Below, in pieces: positions 22,675 through 34,000 of a stretch of 64,000 nucleotides of DNA (positions within the stretch are counted from its first letter, which is position 1; each line of letters starts with the position of its first letter). A program made the position numbers and the translations under genes. The stretch is from Ampelomyces quisqualis (taxonomy: Eukaryota; Ascomycota; Dothideomycetes; Pleosporales; Phaeosphaeriaceae), in the NCBI GenBank assembly GCA_018398575.1, contig JAGTXZ010000021.1, positions 1,488,001 through 1,552,000 on the forward strand, read 5' to 3'. The notes beneath the pieces are model-generated. The model saw nothing but the letters and a program-made list of their open reading frames with translations, was not told the origin of the DNA and ran no database searches.

Positions 22675-23785
22675 ATGAGAGGCATAGCAGCAAGACATGC
22701 TGCCCGTTCAGTCGCACATCTGCCAACCAGCTGGGCTTGCAGATTGCGAATGAGCATCGGCTTGATGTACAGCGAAGTCCCGGAGACATTTATAAAGTAG
22801 CGCCATCAGTCGCGCTGAGAGCGAGATGGGTCACCCTCGAAGAAGCTGAGGATGACGACTTCATCGAACAACCATTAGGGCAAGTCGAGGCTTTTGCCTC
22901 ATGTATCAGACCAGGTGTAGCACAATGTGAGGTCAAATTTTGGAAAATGCTACGTGAGAACGCTCAGCTGGTGTTTGGTACAACTTGGGCGTGAAATCGG
23001 TGGAGGACGGCTGACATGATTGACAGGGCGGTATTTACCCTTCAGGCAGGAGCAAGCGATATTTCGGAAAGAGTGCGAGAGTAGACTTCGTCTGGGAGTT
23101 CTTACCGGTACAAGGAGATTGTTAGCTCACAGCAGAGGCTACGGTTCTACAATTCCTGTCATAGATGCGCAAGCGTTGATGTTAGTTGAAGAGAGGTAAG
23201 GGGAGGAACCCACTAAAAACGGACCCCGAATCTGCCCGTCATTCGATCTGAAAATCTACGAGCCGGGAAGAAAGCGACCCATCATACAAAGCATCGTTGC
23301 AAGTACAGAGTACTGAACAAAAAAAACACTTACGAGCAGAGTCTAGGCAACCGTCGCCTGAAGTTAAACACCCTTTCGCCGACCTTCCGAAACATGTGGC
23401 CGCTTTACTCCAAGGCTACAAGGACAAAGTACCAGCTCCCGAATCCTCCTACAACCCAATACACTCGATATTGTCTCTACCGCTCAGCGATCGTTTGTTA
23501 GCCAGGCTAGCAAAACGCAATTCCCCTGTCTGCTTCCGAGCATTGAGACCTATCATGCCGGAACATCTGGCCGCAATCGTAGCCGACAGACACTGGACTG
23601 ATAGTCAGCGGATGTATTTGAACTTTAGGATACCGGCTGAAGAACCCTTTGGCGATACACTGCGCGATCGCGTTGTAAGTGGCTGGCGCGTTCTGCGTGC
23701 TCTTTCCAACATCTCTCACAGAGAGCACAGCTATGCCAACAAGCTGTACCGCCATGTGCAGTTCAAGTTAGAAGCCTTGAAGTAG
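22675..23785 (+). CDS. Hypothetical gene with unresolved 5' end
   Basis: Three exons are well supported by composition and phase: one ending at 22977 (ARWVTLEEAEDDDFIEQPLG, VKFWKMLRENAQLVF), 23027-23195 (RYLPFRQEQAIFRKE, VIDAQALMLVEE) and 23311-23785 (HPFADLPKHVAALLQGYKDK, RIPAEEPFGDTLRDRVV). Their junctions (GGTACA/GACAG, GTAAGG/CAGAG) keep one frame. The start is a problem: the frame of the first exon has no ATG, while the ATG at 22675 opens a frame one base off that reads like a mitochondrial presequence (MRGIAARHAARSVAH). Joining them needs a 23-nt intron or a frameshift, so either an upstream exon is missing or the gene is damaged. No family is recognised. Confidence 0.4.
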
Positions 23786-24469
23786 ACAGATTGGCTGTGG
23801 TGGTTGGTCCTCTCAGAAGGGCCCGATCTTTTCTGGCAGCAATGGTGGAGCTTGCCTCGCAGCGACCCAACCACACACAACCACATCGGAAATTGGAAAG
23901 GAAAAGGGGGCGCCTGTGCATGAGTGACTTTATCGTCAGTACGGAGTAGTGCCCCGCGTTTTGCAGAAACAGGGGTATGGCATGGTTGATTCGCGCGTAT
24001 GTTCCAAGGCGGCGGATAGAGTCGCTGCTCCGCCTCGAAGAGTGCATCTGCCGTGTGAGGCTGATGCAAAGAGGCGTGCTGCTGCACCGATGCTCGCCAG
24101 ATGGGCTGCGTGCGCACAGAGGTTTGGCCACTCGCACAGGAGCAATTGATGGAGATTTGCACAGTTGCGGCAAGGAGTGGACCACACGTGATGACAGGGG
24201 ACCTATATATAGACGAGATGGCTGTTCGGAGCGGGATGATCGGCATTACCGGTAGCGGTCAACGAGCAGCGACGGGGTGCAACAGTCAACTTTGACCGAG
24301 TGCATTTCGCATGCCAAACCTCGGCCGAAGCCTCTGCGCTCCTTGATGCCATGAGTCCCCGCCGCTGCTGCGAGCGACGAGCCAGCAGGCCACCCCAATA
24401 ACACGCCCTGGAGCCCCCGAACGAGCCCCGATCGCCGTCAGCCGGAGGATAAGTAAGAGGAGCACCAAG
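23786..24469. other. Intergenic, no gene seen
   Basis: Upstream region of the 917-aa gene; a TATATATAG element is at about 24203. The minus-strand frames reaching in from 24.2-25.0 kb are the antisense shadow of that gene. Confidence 0.4.
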
Positions 24470-27223
24470 ATGCCAGGCCACGACGCGCGAAGTCTGGCCA
24501 TCCGCACCCATGTCAGAGAGAAGGGCGGGACGTGTGGCAGCCGGGAGGGAGGGAGGGCCGCACCAGGACCAGGCCCAGGACCCGCGAGCGACGACGGCCA
24601 CACGAACACCATCTCGTCGGGCATCTCTGGCCACTCGACGGCCATGAGCTCGGCCATCGCCGACGACGACCGGCCGCGTGCGTCGAGCCCGACTGCCGCC
24701 TCGACGCACGCGCATCCCAGCGTCACTCTGCTCGCGCTCGTATCGAACACGGCGTCGTCGTCTGCGTTGCCGGACAGCTTCGATTTCAACGTGTCCCGGA
24801 AGGGCGGCTATGTGGCTGTCTACTCGGCATCCAACATCTGGCTGCTCAAGACGGTGCAGCTGCCGCGGCTGTGGGCGCGCACGCTGCAGGTCAAGCGCAA
24901 GCCCGTGGCCGTCGACATCACAGAGGATGGCTTCCTTCTGGCGGTGCTGTCGCGGCCGTCGCAGGTCGACCTGTACGAGATACACGGCCAAGGCGACACC
25001 CACATCAAGAAGAGGCGGACCATGATGCTCGTGCACGAGGCGAGCTCGGTCGTTGTGTCGCCCGATGCGCGCATACTCATCACGGCCAACAGATTCGGCA
25101 TCGAGGTCATGGCAATCGGCCCCGACATGCCTGAGACGGCGCGACGCACGCTCTCGGGCCCTGCAGGCGACGCCCTGGAACTCTCCGACGATGGACGGAC
25201 TCTCCTTATCACGGGCTATGCGCGCAAATCAGACGGCTCGGCTTTGTTTGTATTGCCTGGCCTGTTCGATGGACCGCTGACAGAGGAGGGCGAGCCGATG
25301 CCGCAGCCGCCAGAAGCTGCGTGGACAGGCTCAGTGCTCTTTCCCCAAACAGCGAGGATAGCGCGTCAGGCCACGCTTCTTCCCGATGCCGACACAGGCA
25401 CGCTCAACGAGCTGTTTGCCTTCAACGCTGAAGAAGACTCTTGGGGCATCTACGATATTGCTTGCCAACGCTTTACGCAGAGAAAGATGTTCTTGCCCGA
25501 CCACCAGCGGTGGACGCGCTCCGAGTTTGTCGACGATGCTATGCCGGCCGTCTCACCAAACGCAGACTTGGCCGCTGTCGCCCTTCGAATGCGCGGGACG
25601 ACAAGCATCTGGATCTACGAGGTTCCGGGCTGGGAGCACAAGCCAAGTGAGAAGGCGAGGGGCGAGCCACCGATCCAACCGTGTTTCTGCATACCCATCC
25701 GAAAGGAGGGCCCTGGTACGCTGCAAGACATCTGCATCCTGCGGTGGGTAAAGCTTGACGCAAACGTTCAACGACTGCTCGCCGTCGGCAATTCTAGCAT
25801 CGTCGCAGACGAAAGCGACGTTCCCGGCGTTCCGCTAGGCTCCAAGGGACTTGTCATCATCTTGGACTTTGACAAGAGAAGAATGGTCGACGGCGCCGTG
25901 CCGACACCAATCAAACAAGAATACGATCTTGATCCGCTTTGCCCTGGTGAGAAGCTGCCAGAAGGATTGATCGACTTTGAGCGCGAAGTGGAGCTTGTGC
26001 GGACCAGAACTCGGGTGCAACGTCAGGCACAAGATCGTAGAGATGCCGCTCGACGGCACTCAAGAAACGCCTCTACCCCTGTCCAAAGATCAAGAACAAC
26101 TTCAACGCGCGAACCCATGCCGTCACCGCGTGGAGCCGACGAAGAGGAGCTGACTGCCGAGGAAGCACAAGCTGCGTTCGAGGTGCCCTACGACAATCAG
26201 CAACCCAGGTCGCAAATGTCCTTGGCGCGAGCAGCTACCGTAGCAGCCGTGTCACCCGCCAATCGTCGCCACTTGCGCGCTCTGCCTTTCCGACCACTTG
26301 AGTATCGCCGCGCAGATGGGAACCGGGAGTTGCCTCACGAGAGTGATGCCGATAATTGGGTGCCACCGCCGCCCGCATACACTACCACCGCAGCAGCAGG
26401 AAGTGTTAGTCTCAGTCACCCGAACGCCCCACCCGTTATCCGACCGAATTGTCCATCTTCAACGCCCCCGGTGCCTGTCTTACCGGCTACCATCACTCCA
26501 TCACAATCATCGCCGTTAGCGCTGTATCATAGCCGCGGGCCATCGTCATTATCGATCAATCTGTCGACTCCACCCGAGCGCGAACGACGGTCATCTCTTC
26601 TTCATCCATCCACATACCCAAGTCCGCAGTCTTCCGGGTCCCTACGACGTCGAAGCTTAGCCGCACGAAGGCCGTCGCAGGAAATGGCACCCCCTGAGCG
26701 AAATCGAGATCGCCCACCGTCAGGTTATATGAACGCATCGTCGGTGAATCCACTCTGCAGACCAACGTTCCGCTCTCGCCGCACAATCGAAAGCACAATG
26801 GACCTGCGTCCGCCCTATCTCATCGACCCCACGTCTCCGCGCCGAGGTTCTGCGCCTCACGTACACATGCTTCCTCGTCAACCAAGCCACACATCACCAT
26901 TGGACCGTATCAACACAGCAGCGTCGACATACGGTCCGATGCCACAAGACCAGCCTTCTGGACGTGGCCTGCTGCCCCGCCTCGTTCTGCCAGAACATGC
27001 ACAAGGTCAGCGCTTTCCAATGAGCGCACCTCCACGGACAGACTCGATGGCGTTTGACTATATGCCACAGCACCAGTATGTGCAGCCGTGCACGTACCCA
27101 CTAGGTTCGGCACAAGATGTACGAAGCGGAAGAGCGAGCCGGATGACGGACCGAGACGGCGCGAGAACGCCTGGCAGTGGAGACACAAAGGCGAAGAAGA
27201 AGATGGGATGTGTAGCCATGTAA
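24470..27223 (+). CDS. Large WD-like hypothetical protein ending in a CaaX box
   Basis: Intronless frame of 917 residues; a second ATG at 24644 (MSSAIADDDRPRA) would shorten it to 859 and is the more likely start, because the part before it is Gly/Arg-rich low complexity. Residues about 100-480 have the rhythm of a beta-propeller (GGYVAVYSASNIWLLKTVQL, DALELSDDGRTLLITGYARK, PAVSPNADLAAVALRMR). The remainder is disordered and rich in Ser, Pro and Arg, with a PPPPAYT motif that fits PPxY ligands of WW-domain ubiquitin ligases. The last residues are KAKKKMGCVAM: CVAM is a canonical CaaX sequence for prenylation, preceded by a basic patch, which predicts membrane attachment. The family exists in fungi (it resembles proteins labelled DUF7165, from memory); its function is unknown. 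Confidence 0.8.
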   Translation: MPGHDARSLAIRTHVREKGGTCGSREGGRAAPGPGPGPASDDGHTNTISSGISGHSTAMSSAIADDDRPRASSPTAASTHAHPSVTLLALVSNTASSSALPDSFDFNVSRKGGYVAVYSASNIWLLKTVQLPRLWARTLQVKRKPVAVDITEDGFLLAVLSRPSQVDLYEIHGQGDTHIKKRRTMMLVHEASSVVVSPDARILITANRFGIEVMAIGPDMPETARRTLSGPAGDALELSDDGRTLLITGYARKSDGSALFVLPGLFDGPLTEEGEPMPQPPEAAWTGSVLFPQTARIARQATLLPDADTGTLNELFAFNAEEDSWGIYDIACQRFTQRKMFLPDHQRWTRSEFVDDAMPAVSPNADLAAVALRMRGTTSIWIYEVPGWEHKPSEKARGEPPIQPCFCIPIRKEGPGTLQDICILRWVKLDANVQRLLAVGNSSIVADESDVPGVPLGSKGLVIILDFDKRRMVDGAVPTPIKQEYDLDPLCPGEKLPEGLIDFEREVELVRTRTRVQRQAQDRRDAARRHSRNASTPVQRSRTTSTREPMPSPRGADEEELTAEEAQAAFEVPYDNQQPRSQMSLARAATVAAVSPANRRHLRALPFRPLEYRRADGNRELPHESDADNWVPPPPAYTTTAAAGSVSLSHPNAPPVIRPNCPSSTPPVPVLPATITPSQSSPLALYHSRGPSSLSINLSTPPERERRSSLLHPSTYPSPQSSGSLRRRSLAARRPSQEMAPPERNRDRPPSGYMNASSVNPLCRPTFRSRRTIESTMDLRPPYLIDPTSPRRGSAPHVHMLPRQPSHTSPLDRINTAASTYGPMPQDQPSGRGLLPRLVLPEHAQGQRFPMSAPPRTDSMAFDYMPQHQYVQPCTYPLGSAQDVRSGRASRMTDRDGARTPGSGDTKAKKKMGCVAM

Positions 27224-27858
27224 ACACTGTGATGGAGTCATGTCCATGATACAATTCAGATGCCATGCTCGTCAGATTCCCACATCCCCCTGTCTCGAGC
27301 TCTTCTCTTTGCAAAAACATACTCCCGTGATATGAAGTGAATCGAGCCAGCTACAGCGCATTACAACAAATGCATCATAGTCTGATTGTCCGACCTCATC
27401 ATCCGCGCTAGGCTAGCGTGGCTCTAGCTCTCATACAAGCGTTCCTACCGTAGAAGGAAACAGCGCCACGTGAGTATGCGGTGGTTGGCGTGGAGAGGGA
27501 ACGTGCAACGGCGGGAGGGTGTGAGCGAGCGTGTGGGACAGGGACGACAAACATGCTGGTGAGACAGGGCATAGAGGTGCACAGCACGAAGCGATTCAGT
27601 ATATGACGCACACATCTGTGGCCAAAAAAAAACATCAACCAAGAGGGGCTTTTTTGGCGATGCCATGTGTGTGCAATTCCGACTAGATCAACTACGGCGG
27701 TCCAAGCTGCTCAACGAAACCAAATCATGTGAGCACGTGTGGCATGTACCCTAACTGAGCCGGGGAGTATCTTGCAGGAGAAAGGGAAACAAGGGCACTC
27801 AGATGCAATCGTGACGTATACACATTTCTACCGGGGTGGGTGGTCCAAGAAAATAGGC
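27224..27858. other. Convergent intergenic region
   Basis: Lies between the 3' ends of the 917-aa gene (plus) and the Kre9/Knh1-like gene (minus). No gene is seen. An A8 run at about 27625 faces a T6 run at about 27650; both are unremarkable. Confidence 0.4.
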
Positions 27859-28706
27859 TTAGAGGATGAAAGCAAAGGCGGCAGCGGCTCCGATGAGGCT
27901 GAGCCCGGCGTGGAGGGTGGAGGCAGCACCGGTGCTCTCCGGGAGAGTGGGGACGGTGGGAGATGCAGAGCCGGAGGCGGTGGGCCTGAGGGAGCTGGGG
28001 ACGCTGAGGGGCTTGGTGGGCTGGAGAATGGTCGAGTTGGCAGCAGGGGCCCCAGTGCTGAGGACGACGGACGAGATCTTGGTGGTCAAGGTGGTGTTGG
28101 CCTTGGTAAAGACGGGGTCAGAGATGGGGGTAGAGATGGGGGTAGAGACGGGGTAGGCCTTGGAGCTGGAGGCCTTGGTGGGCGAGGCAGAAGTGGTGAC
28201 GGGATATCCGCCGCCGTATGGGGTGGAAGCGGGGCTGGAGGGCGCCAGGCCGTTGCACTCGGGGCCCTTTGAAATGCCAAACTGGTTGGAGTACTGGTAC
28301 TGGCCAGTGACGTCGTCGATGATCTGGAGGCCGTAGTGGGTGGTGTCGGCGTCGAGGCCAGAGGATGGGGTCCACTTGAAGGAACCGCTGTTGGTGATGC
28401 CAGTCACGATGGTGGAGAGGGGCTTGATGTTCTCGGCCGGACCGCGGAGGAGCACAAGCGAGACGCTGTTGGGCGTGGTTGGCTGCCAGAGGATGGTGAA
28501 CTCCTTGCATGCAGGGACGATCTGGACTTGGTTAGCGCGGGTTCGCGTCGCACGGCGCATTTCTCGCTCGAGCTGCAACAGCCGAGTCGGGCACGTACCT
28601 CGGTCAAGGGGCGGTTGATGGGGTTGCCGCTGGGCTCGCCAACGGGGGCATGCTGGGCAGCGGCAAGGCCGGCGAGGAGGGCGGCGACAGCGGTGCGGGC
28701 GAACAT
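27859..28706 (-). CDS. Kre9/Knh1-like GPI-anchored cell-wall protein
   Basis: Exons 28599-28706 and 27859-28521 with a 77-nt intron (GTACGT donor, CCAG acceptor) give 256 residues. The signal peptide MFARTAVAALLAGLAAAQ is followed by an N-terminal domain (about 36-130) with FTILWQPTTPNSVSLVLLRG and YGLQIIDDVTGQYQYSNQF, the pattern of the Kre9/Knh1-like (Ser-Thr-rich GPI-anchored membrane) family. Then comes a Ser/Thr/Pro-rich stalk, heavily O-glycosylated if real, and a hydrophobic end (LHAGLSLIGAAAAFAFIL) preceded by small residues, as expected of a GPI signal. Yeast Kre9 is needed for beta-1,6-glucan; whether this GPI form has that role is inferred. A glucanase gene follows upstream on the same strand. 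Confidence 0.87.
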
Positions 28707-29677
28707 GTTTGCGGCGGGGGGATTATGTGATTACGGCGTAGGCGCTTGGATTAGGTGGCGGGGGGGAAGTGAAGATGGCGGACGAACGAGCGACGGGTCA
28801 AAGGCGGGGGTGAAGGGAAGGTGGAGGACAAACGAGCGACGGGGCAAAGGAAGGGCTGAAGAAATATCTTCGAGGTGGACAGGCTGCTGGTTGCGGAGCG
28901 AGGAGAGGGCACTGGGCAGGATTATATCGATTTCCGGTCACGCCTGCAAACGGCGCTGCAGACGACGCCGCGGGCCTCGAAATTGCGTCGGCTGCGCCCA
29001 GAGCGTGCTGGGCCGGCCGGCTGCAGCGAATCGGCGCCCGCGCAAGCAGTCTCGCCTTGCTGTCTTCAGGGGCGCGGCGTGCTTCACGAGCCAGAGGATG
29101 CATTTTGCCGTCAGGCTGGACGCCGCACGGCCTGTTTCGGGAAATTGCGAGCCGACGCCGAAGAGAGCCAATTTTGCTGACGGCGGGCGCAGTCGCAACA
29201 GCTGAAGGTGCGCGCCAACTCGACGTCTCACTGCGTCTGCGATGCTTCCAAGTTCTCCCCATGTCTCCGCCCACGGGGCCTCGATCGGCGCTGCTGTGCG
29301 CTCTCGGGCGGGCGCCAACTGGCCAGGCACGTGACCACGTCCACCGCAGGGCCCGAGTCGTGCGTCCGCTCTAGGCCTCGAGCACGGGCACGAGAACCGC
29401 CACGAGTCACGACGAGATTGCAGGCGCACAACAATGATCTATCTGACCCCATCCACATATTGGACACGATGGATTGATTCATATACAGCGGGCGACCAAG
29501 TCGACTGTCGAGCCCGCAAAGCGAGCGCGCGCATCCGGGTATCATCCAAGCGAAGAAAACTCGTCACATCGTTACTTTCCCATTCCAGGTTTCAGGAGGT
29601 GGAGCGAGCGTAGCGTAAGCCGTCTAGCCACACTGCCCGGCGTCTGTCCGAGAGTCAGCATCGTCTTCGCATGAATC
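28707..29677. other. Intergenic, no gene seen
   Basis: GC-rich region between two minus-strand wall genes; it holds the promoter of the Kre9/Knh1-like gene. Long plus- and minus-strand frames here (for example 28336-29205 plus) are due to high GC and have no domain or start context. Confidence 0.45.
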
Positions 29678-31001
29678 TCACCACGCCATGGACAACCTAC
29701 ACTTTCGGCTGGTCAGGGGTTGAGGAAAGAGGCCGTTGGCAAGCAGGTCCTGCATATCCCACTCGGGCGCCCCCTCGGTCTTCCACGTCCAGAAGATCCA
29801 TCCAGCAGCCTTCTCGTACGCGTCAAGCTGCGCCTCGATGAAGCGCCCGACATTGCTCTTGTCGTCGCTCGAGAGCCCGGCAACAGATCCGCTCGACTTG
29901 CCAGCGCAGCTACCGACGAACGAGGACCCGTCGAGAGTGCCGTCGTAACGCGCACCCTTGTCCTTGCCGTTGAGCCACTTCGCGCAGTCGGTCATACCCC
30001 CAGTCCACTCGCCAGAGATGGTGTTCTTACCCGTGCTCGCCATCTGCTTACCAAATTCGCATGCCATGCTGATGTGACTGTTGGGGTCCATCGAGACCAT
30101 CTCGTTGGTGAAGATTTCGTAGTGGTGAGTGTCAAGAAGCAAGTCCCACATGCCCGCGCCCCAGTTGTTCCACCATGTCACGCCCTGGAAAGCGTCATGG
30201 AAAGCAACAGCGACGTTCGAGTCCTTGAGGTTGCCCCACCCGTCCATGTAGAATTGACGGACTGTGTCCATGTTCATGTTGGGACCAAGAGGTTCATTGA
30301 GGAGTTGGATGGAAGAGACGGCAGGATGCGAAGCGTGGTCGTCGCGGATCTTGTTGAGCACTCTGATGGTGTACTCGACCGAATCGCCCTGGCCCCAACC
30401 AACACTGCCGTATTTGCCAGAGTTATCGAATCCATTCTGCGACTCGGGTGCTGGAAACCATCATCAATACGGGCTTGTCAGCCGAGAGAGATCAACTTAC
30501 CACCGTGCAGATCGATCATGACCTTCAAGCCGGCATCTGACGCCCAGTCCAGCGCCTCGCCCAGCTTGTCGTACGCACCTTGTACGTAAGGGTCACCCTC
30601 TCGCGGAATCACGCTCCAGTATCCAATCGGAATTCTCACGTGGTTCAGACCGGCCGCGGCCATTTGCTTGAAGTCGTCTTGGGTAAACCACGAGTTCCAA
30701 TGTTGCTGCAGCCTTGACTTTGCGCCTTCTTTGCCGAGCAGTCCGGTGAACGTCCATTCGTCCTTGGCGGCATTGCCCTCGAAAAGCGATGGAGTGATCC
30801 AAGGCTCAAGCACAAACCAGCCGCCTGTATTCACCCCGCGGACCTTCTGGGACCCGTAGGCAAATGATGGTGCGCGCTTGAGGGGTTGTCTAACCGCTTG
30901 TTGGCGTGTAACAAAGGATGGGAGCTTGAATATACGCACAGAGGGGATGCTGAGCTCCAAGCCAACAGGCCCGCGGCGGCACAGAGAAAGCTTCCAACCA
31001 T
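29678..31001 (-). CDS. EXG1: Exo-1,3-beta-glucanase (GH5)
   Basis: Exons 30940-31001, 30501-30889 and 29678-30450, with two 50-nt introns, give 407 residues. The first exon encodes the signal peptide (MVGSFLCAAAGLLAWSSASP) and splices through GTGCGT to LQPLKRAPSFAYG, where KR is a likely Kex2 site. Family signatures follow in order: KVRGVNTGGWFVLEPWITPS, HVRIPIGYW, DLHGAPESQNGFDNSG, QLLNEPLG with the acid/base Glu203, and SGEWTGGMTDC with the nucleophile Glu298; the end is GLFPQPLTSRKC. The enzyme removes glucose from non-reducing ends of beta-1,3-glucan at the wall. Length and all catalytic residues are intact. It lies next to the Kre9/Knh1-like gene, same strand, so a small cell-wall neighbourhood exists here. 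Confidence 0.95.
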
Positions 31002-34000
31002 GGTATGGGAGAGCAAAGGTAAAATCAGAGTTCTAGTATGTATTCAAGTACGCGTCAAAAAGATAACTAGCGCGTTTGTAACAGCTTTTCCCTAACAATT
31101 TTCTTTTCACTTGGGTGAGGAGCCACGTATAATCCAAGGGATCAAACCACACTTATAACCCACGCCTCACTTCCCATGCGCATCTTGACCACGCTGAGAC
31201 ACCGGGCCTGAACCATGCACGACAAGTCCAAGCCATCTCCACAAAAAAACCAACACCACACCACACAGCTCCAGCTCGGGGACGACGATCATCAACTCGC
31301 CCTTGAGCCCTTTACCAAGCCCTGCACACAACAGAACAGCTAACCCCTGCACCCAAACCAGCTCTACCTACCCTGCCCCGTGCCCCTAGAAAGCAAGCAA
31401 GCCAAGTCCATCTTTTCACTAACCCCCCCATCCATCTCCGTTGTCGAATCCAGTTCGTAGACGGCATGTACTGACAGACGCTCCTTTCGCAACCTCACTC
31501 AGCTGACGCACACACGTCACGTCACGTCACGTCACGTCACGTCACGTCAACAATGCATGCCGGCAAAAACAGCGCATCCCGGTTCCTTCTGCGCCTTGTT
31601 CGAGAACGAATCTCCCTGGAGTGGGGGCCCTGGAACGGTTAGTTGTAAAGCAAGGGCATGTGCGCCCGAGGTTGCTGACTTGTTTTTTGTAGTTGGGTGT
31701 TGATTGGCTGCGCGGTTCATGGCGATGATGTGGGATCGGCGCGGGGATTAGCACGGCTTGAGACGGGATGGGGACTTGCTTAGTGCTTGAGCCTTGGGGT
31801 TGTTTTGATCGGCCCGGGGGGGGGGATCACGAGGGTCAGACTGCTCAGGCTGGGTTGGGGGGGGAAAAGCCATTCAGTCATTTGAGTTTGCCTATGTTCT
31901 CATTTCCTTTTCTGTGTGTACCGGTCAAAGCGGTGTTGTATATTTTCAACAGGGCTGTGCGTGCGCATTGGGTTTGATGTCGCGGTAACACCCTGGTTAG
32001 ATTCTTCCGCCCATGTCCCTGGACCCTGATGGACCTCGGAGCGCGGTTGCAATCCCGCACAGGCGCAATTCAATTTTGCGGGGAATCCCCTTGCCATGGG
32101 AACAGCATTTGATCTCCAGAGTGACGGGGTGACCGTGCTTTTGCCGAGCCCTCCACATGTCCGATGTACAACGAGTTGTATTGCATGTTGACAGCCGTAA
32201 AAGAGCACAAGTCGGGCGTGATATTATTCACGAGCGTTACAGTGCGTCGTCCAAGCTTGCTGGATTCATCACGCAGATCATTGATCAGCCCTACGCTTCA
32301 ATGCTTCAAGACCTGCAGCGCGCATCATGACGGCCCTGTCGCAGTGGTTGTGAGTATGTACTGTGCGTGCCGTAATATAGTCATCATCATCATCATCCGT
32401 ATTCTCTTACTCGCCCAGCTGTATCGATGTTCTTGTGTGTCATTGTGTCTTAGCAACAGCCCAATGTAGATGCATCGCTCCACCGACGACATCGGACATG
32501 AAGATGTTTAACTAGCTTGTTGTCTTTCGCGAGATTTGCCACTCCGGTAGTCTTGTCTTGGGAGTGGCATGTGCGCCGCCGTACCTAGTGTGGCCATGTG
32601 CTGAGCTGGAAATCCCATCACATTTTAGTCATGCGTAGTGTAGTACTCGGTCCGGCGAACTGGTGCTGGGAATAAGAGCATGGAGAGGTCGCGTGGCTTG
32701 TGATGTCACACCGTCCCGCGTCGAGATGCGTCCATTGATGCGCTGCCTGAGGTGCGTCGCGAATGTGACGCTGAAGAGACTTTCACCATAGGGTAAGATT
32801 GCTAAACAGAGTTGAAGATCGTGAGATCATGGGTCATGCGCGCGTTGAGTTGGGGCAGGATCAGCGCATGGTGGGTAGGAGCTGGAATGTGGGGTAAGGA
32901 GCTACTCCGTGGCAGTGGCGACTCTGCGAGTCTCGTGAGTTTAGGCGTTGGAGCTGGCTGCGGGGATCAAAAAACGATTGCTTGTCCGGTGGTAGCCGTT
33001 GATATGGACAAGTTTGAGGCAGGATTATGGTGGAGTGGTAGACGGAACGTTTCCACAATACCCGAGTGTGAATGTTGACGCGAGTATGACTAAGCCATAG
33101 TCTCTCCCATGCAATCATGATACCCTCGGATAATAATTGTAAACTATAGAGTCTTTGAAGGAACTATTGGTTGCATTGCATGTCTGTTACCGTAACAAAT
33201 CCAGCGGTACTCCGACTGTCTAATCCTGAAGTGAGCATTTCGTCACTTGTCTGTATGGTGGTTGAAAGCTCGCGAGCGGCCTTAAGCTCCACCACGTGCT
33301 TCTTGAGCTAGTCACCCCACTGAATCTGCCGGAGGGGTCTCTTACATACTCCTGAGTGTGTTTTCGCTCTCTCGGATGTCTTCAATTGGGCTGTAGCATT
33401 AATGGGCCGTAAATTGCAGTTGTCTGCTATATCTAAGGACGTACTGACGAGCTAATTCCCCCGCACTCGCTTCAGTGTATACTATAGCTATCCTAGCTTA
33501 ATTGTGGTGTGTTGAGAGTGAGCATCTGAAACATTGGAACTGCGCAAGGCTACAACAATCGCGTGCAACAGGTGAAGGCCCGCAACAAAGTCTCTGGCTG
33601 AAGATCCAAACAGTGCCGCAATAGGTTCGCTGAGATGATCCAGACAGGTCGTAGTAGTTACAGGCAGGAATGCGTGTTGTCAAACTGTATATCTGGAAGC
33701 CGATTTGAAAATGAAGGTGAACATGCGTTATGCTCAGAACATCTGAGCGACCGAGCAGACTCCTGATCGAACGTACGTGTGCTTGAGTCATCGTTGCTTG
33801 AACAACCGCGGCCGCAATGAACGCCCATAACATGTCTAGTAAACATTGCATGGCTGCCATCAGGCGTTGCAACTCCTACTCCTCTAGAATCAGCTTTGTC
33901 GATGACCCATCACAGATTCAAACTGAAGTCGATGCAGTACGTCAGGTACACCACAGCACGTAGTCGAACTCCTCTCGTGAAAAGGGGACTAGATAGCTGA

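Noticed and set aside
24203..25036. 277-codon minus-strand frame
   Set aside because: Antisense of the 917-aa gene, Arg/His-rich with no motif.
27739..28272. Gly-rich plus-strand frame of 177 codons
   Set aside because: Antisense of the Ser/Thr-rich stalk of the Kre9/Knh1-like protein; no domain, composition follows from the other strand.
28336..29205. 289-codon plus-strand frame
   Set aside because: Runs across the 5' end and promoter of a well-supported minus-strand gene; kept open only by high GC.
29720..30589. 289-codon plus-strand frame
   Set aside because: Antisense of the exo-1,3-beta-glucanase exons.
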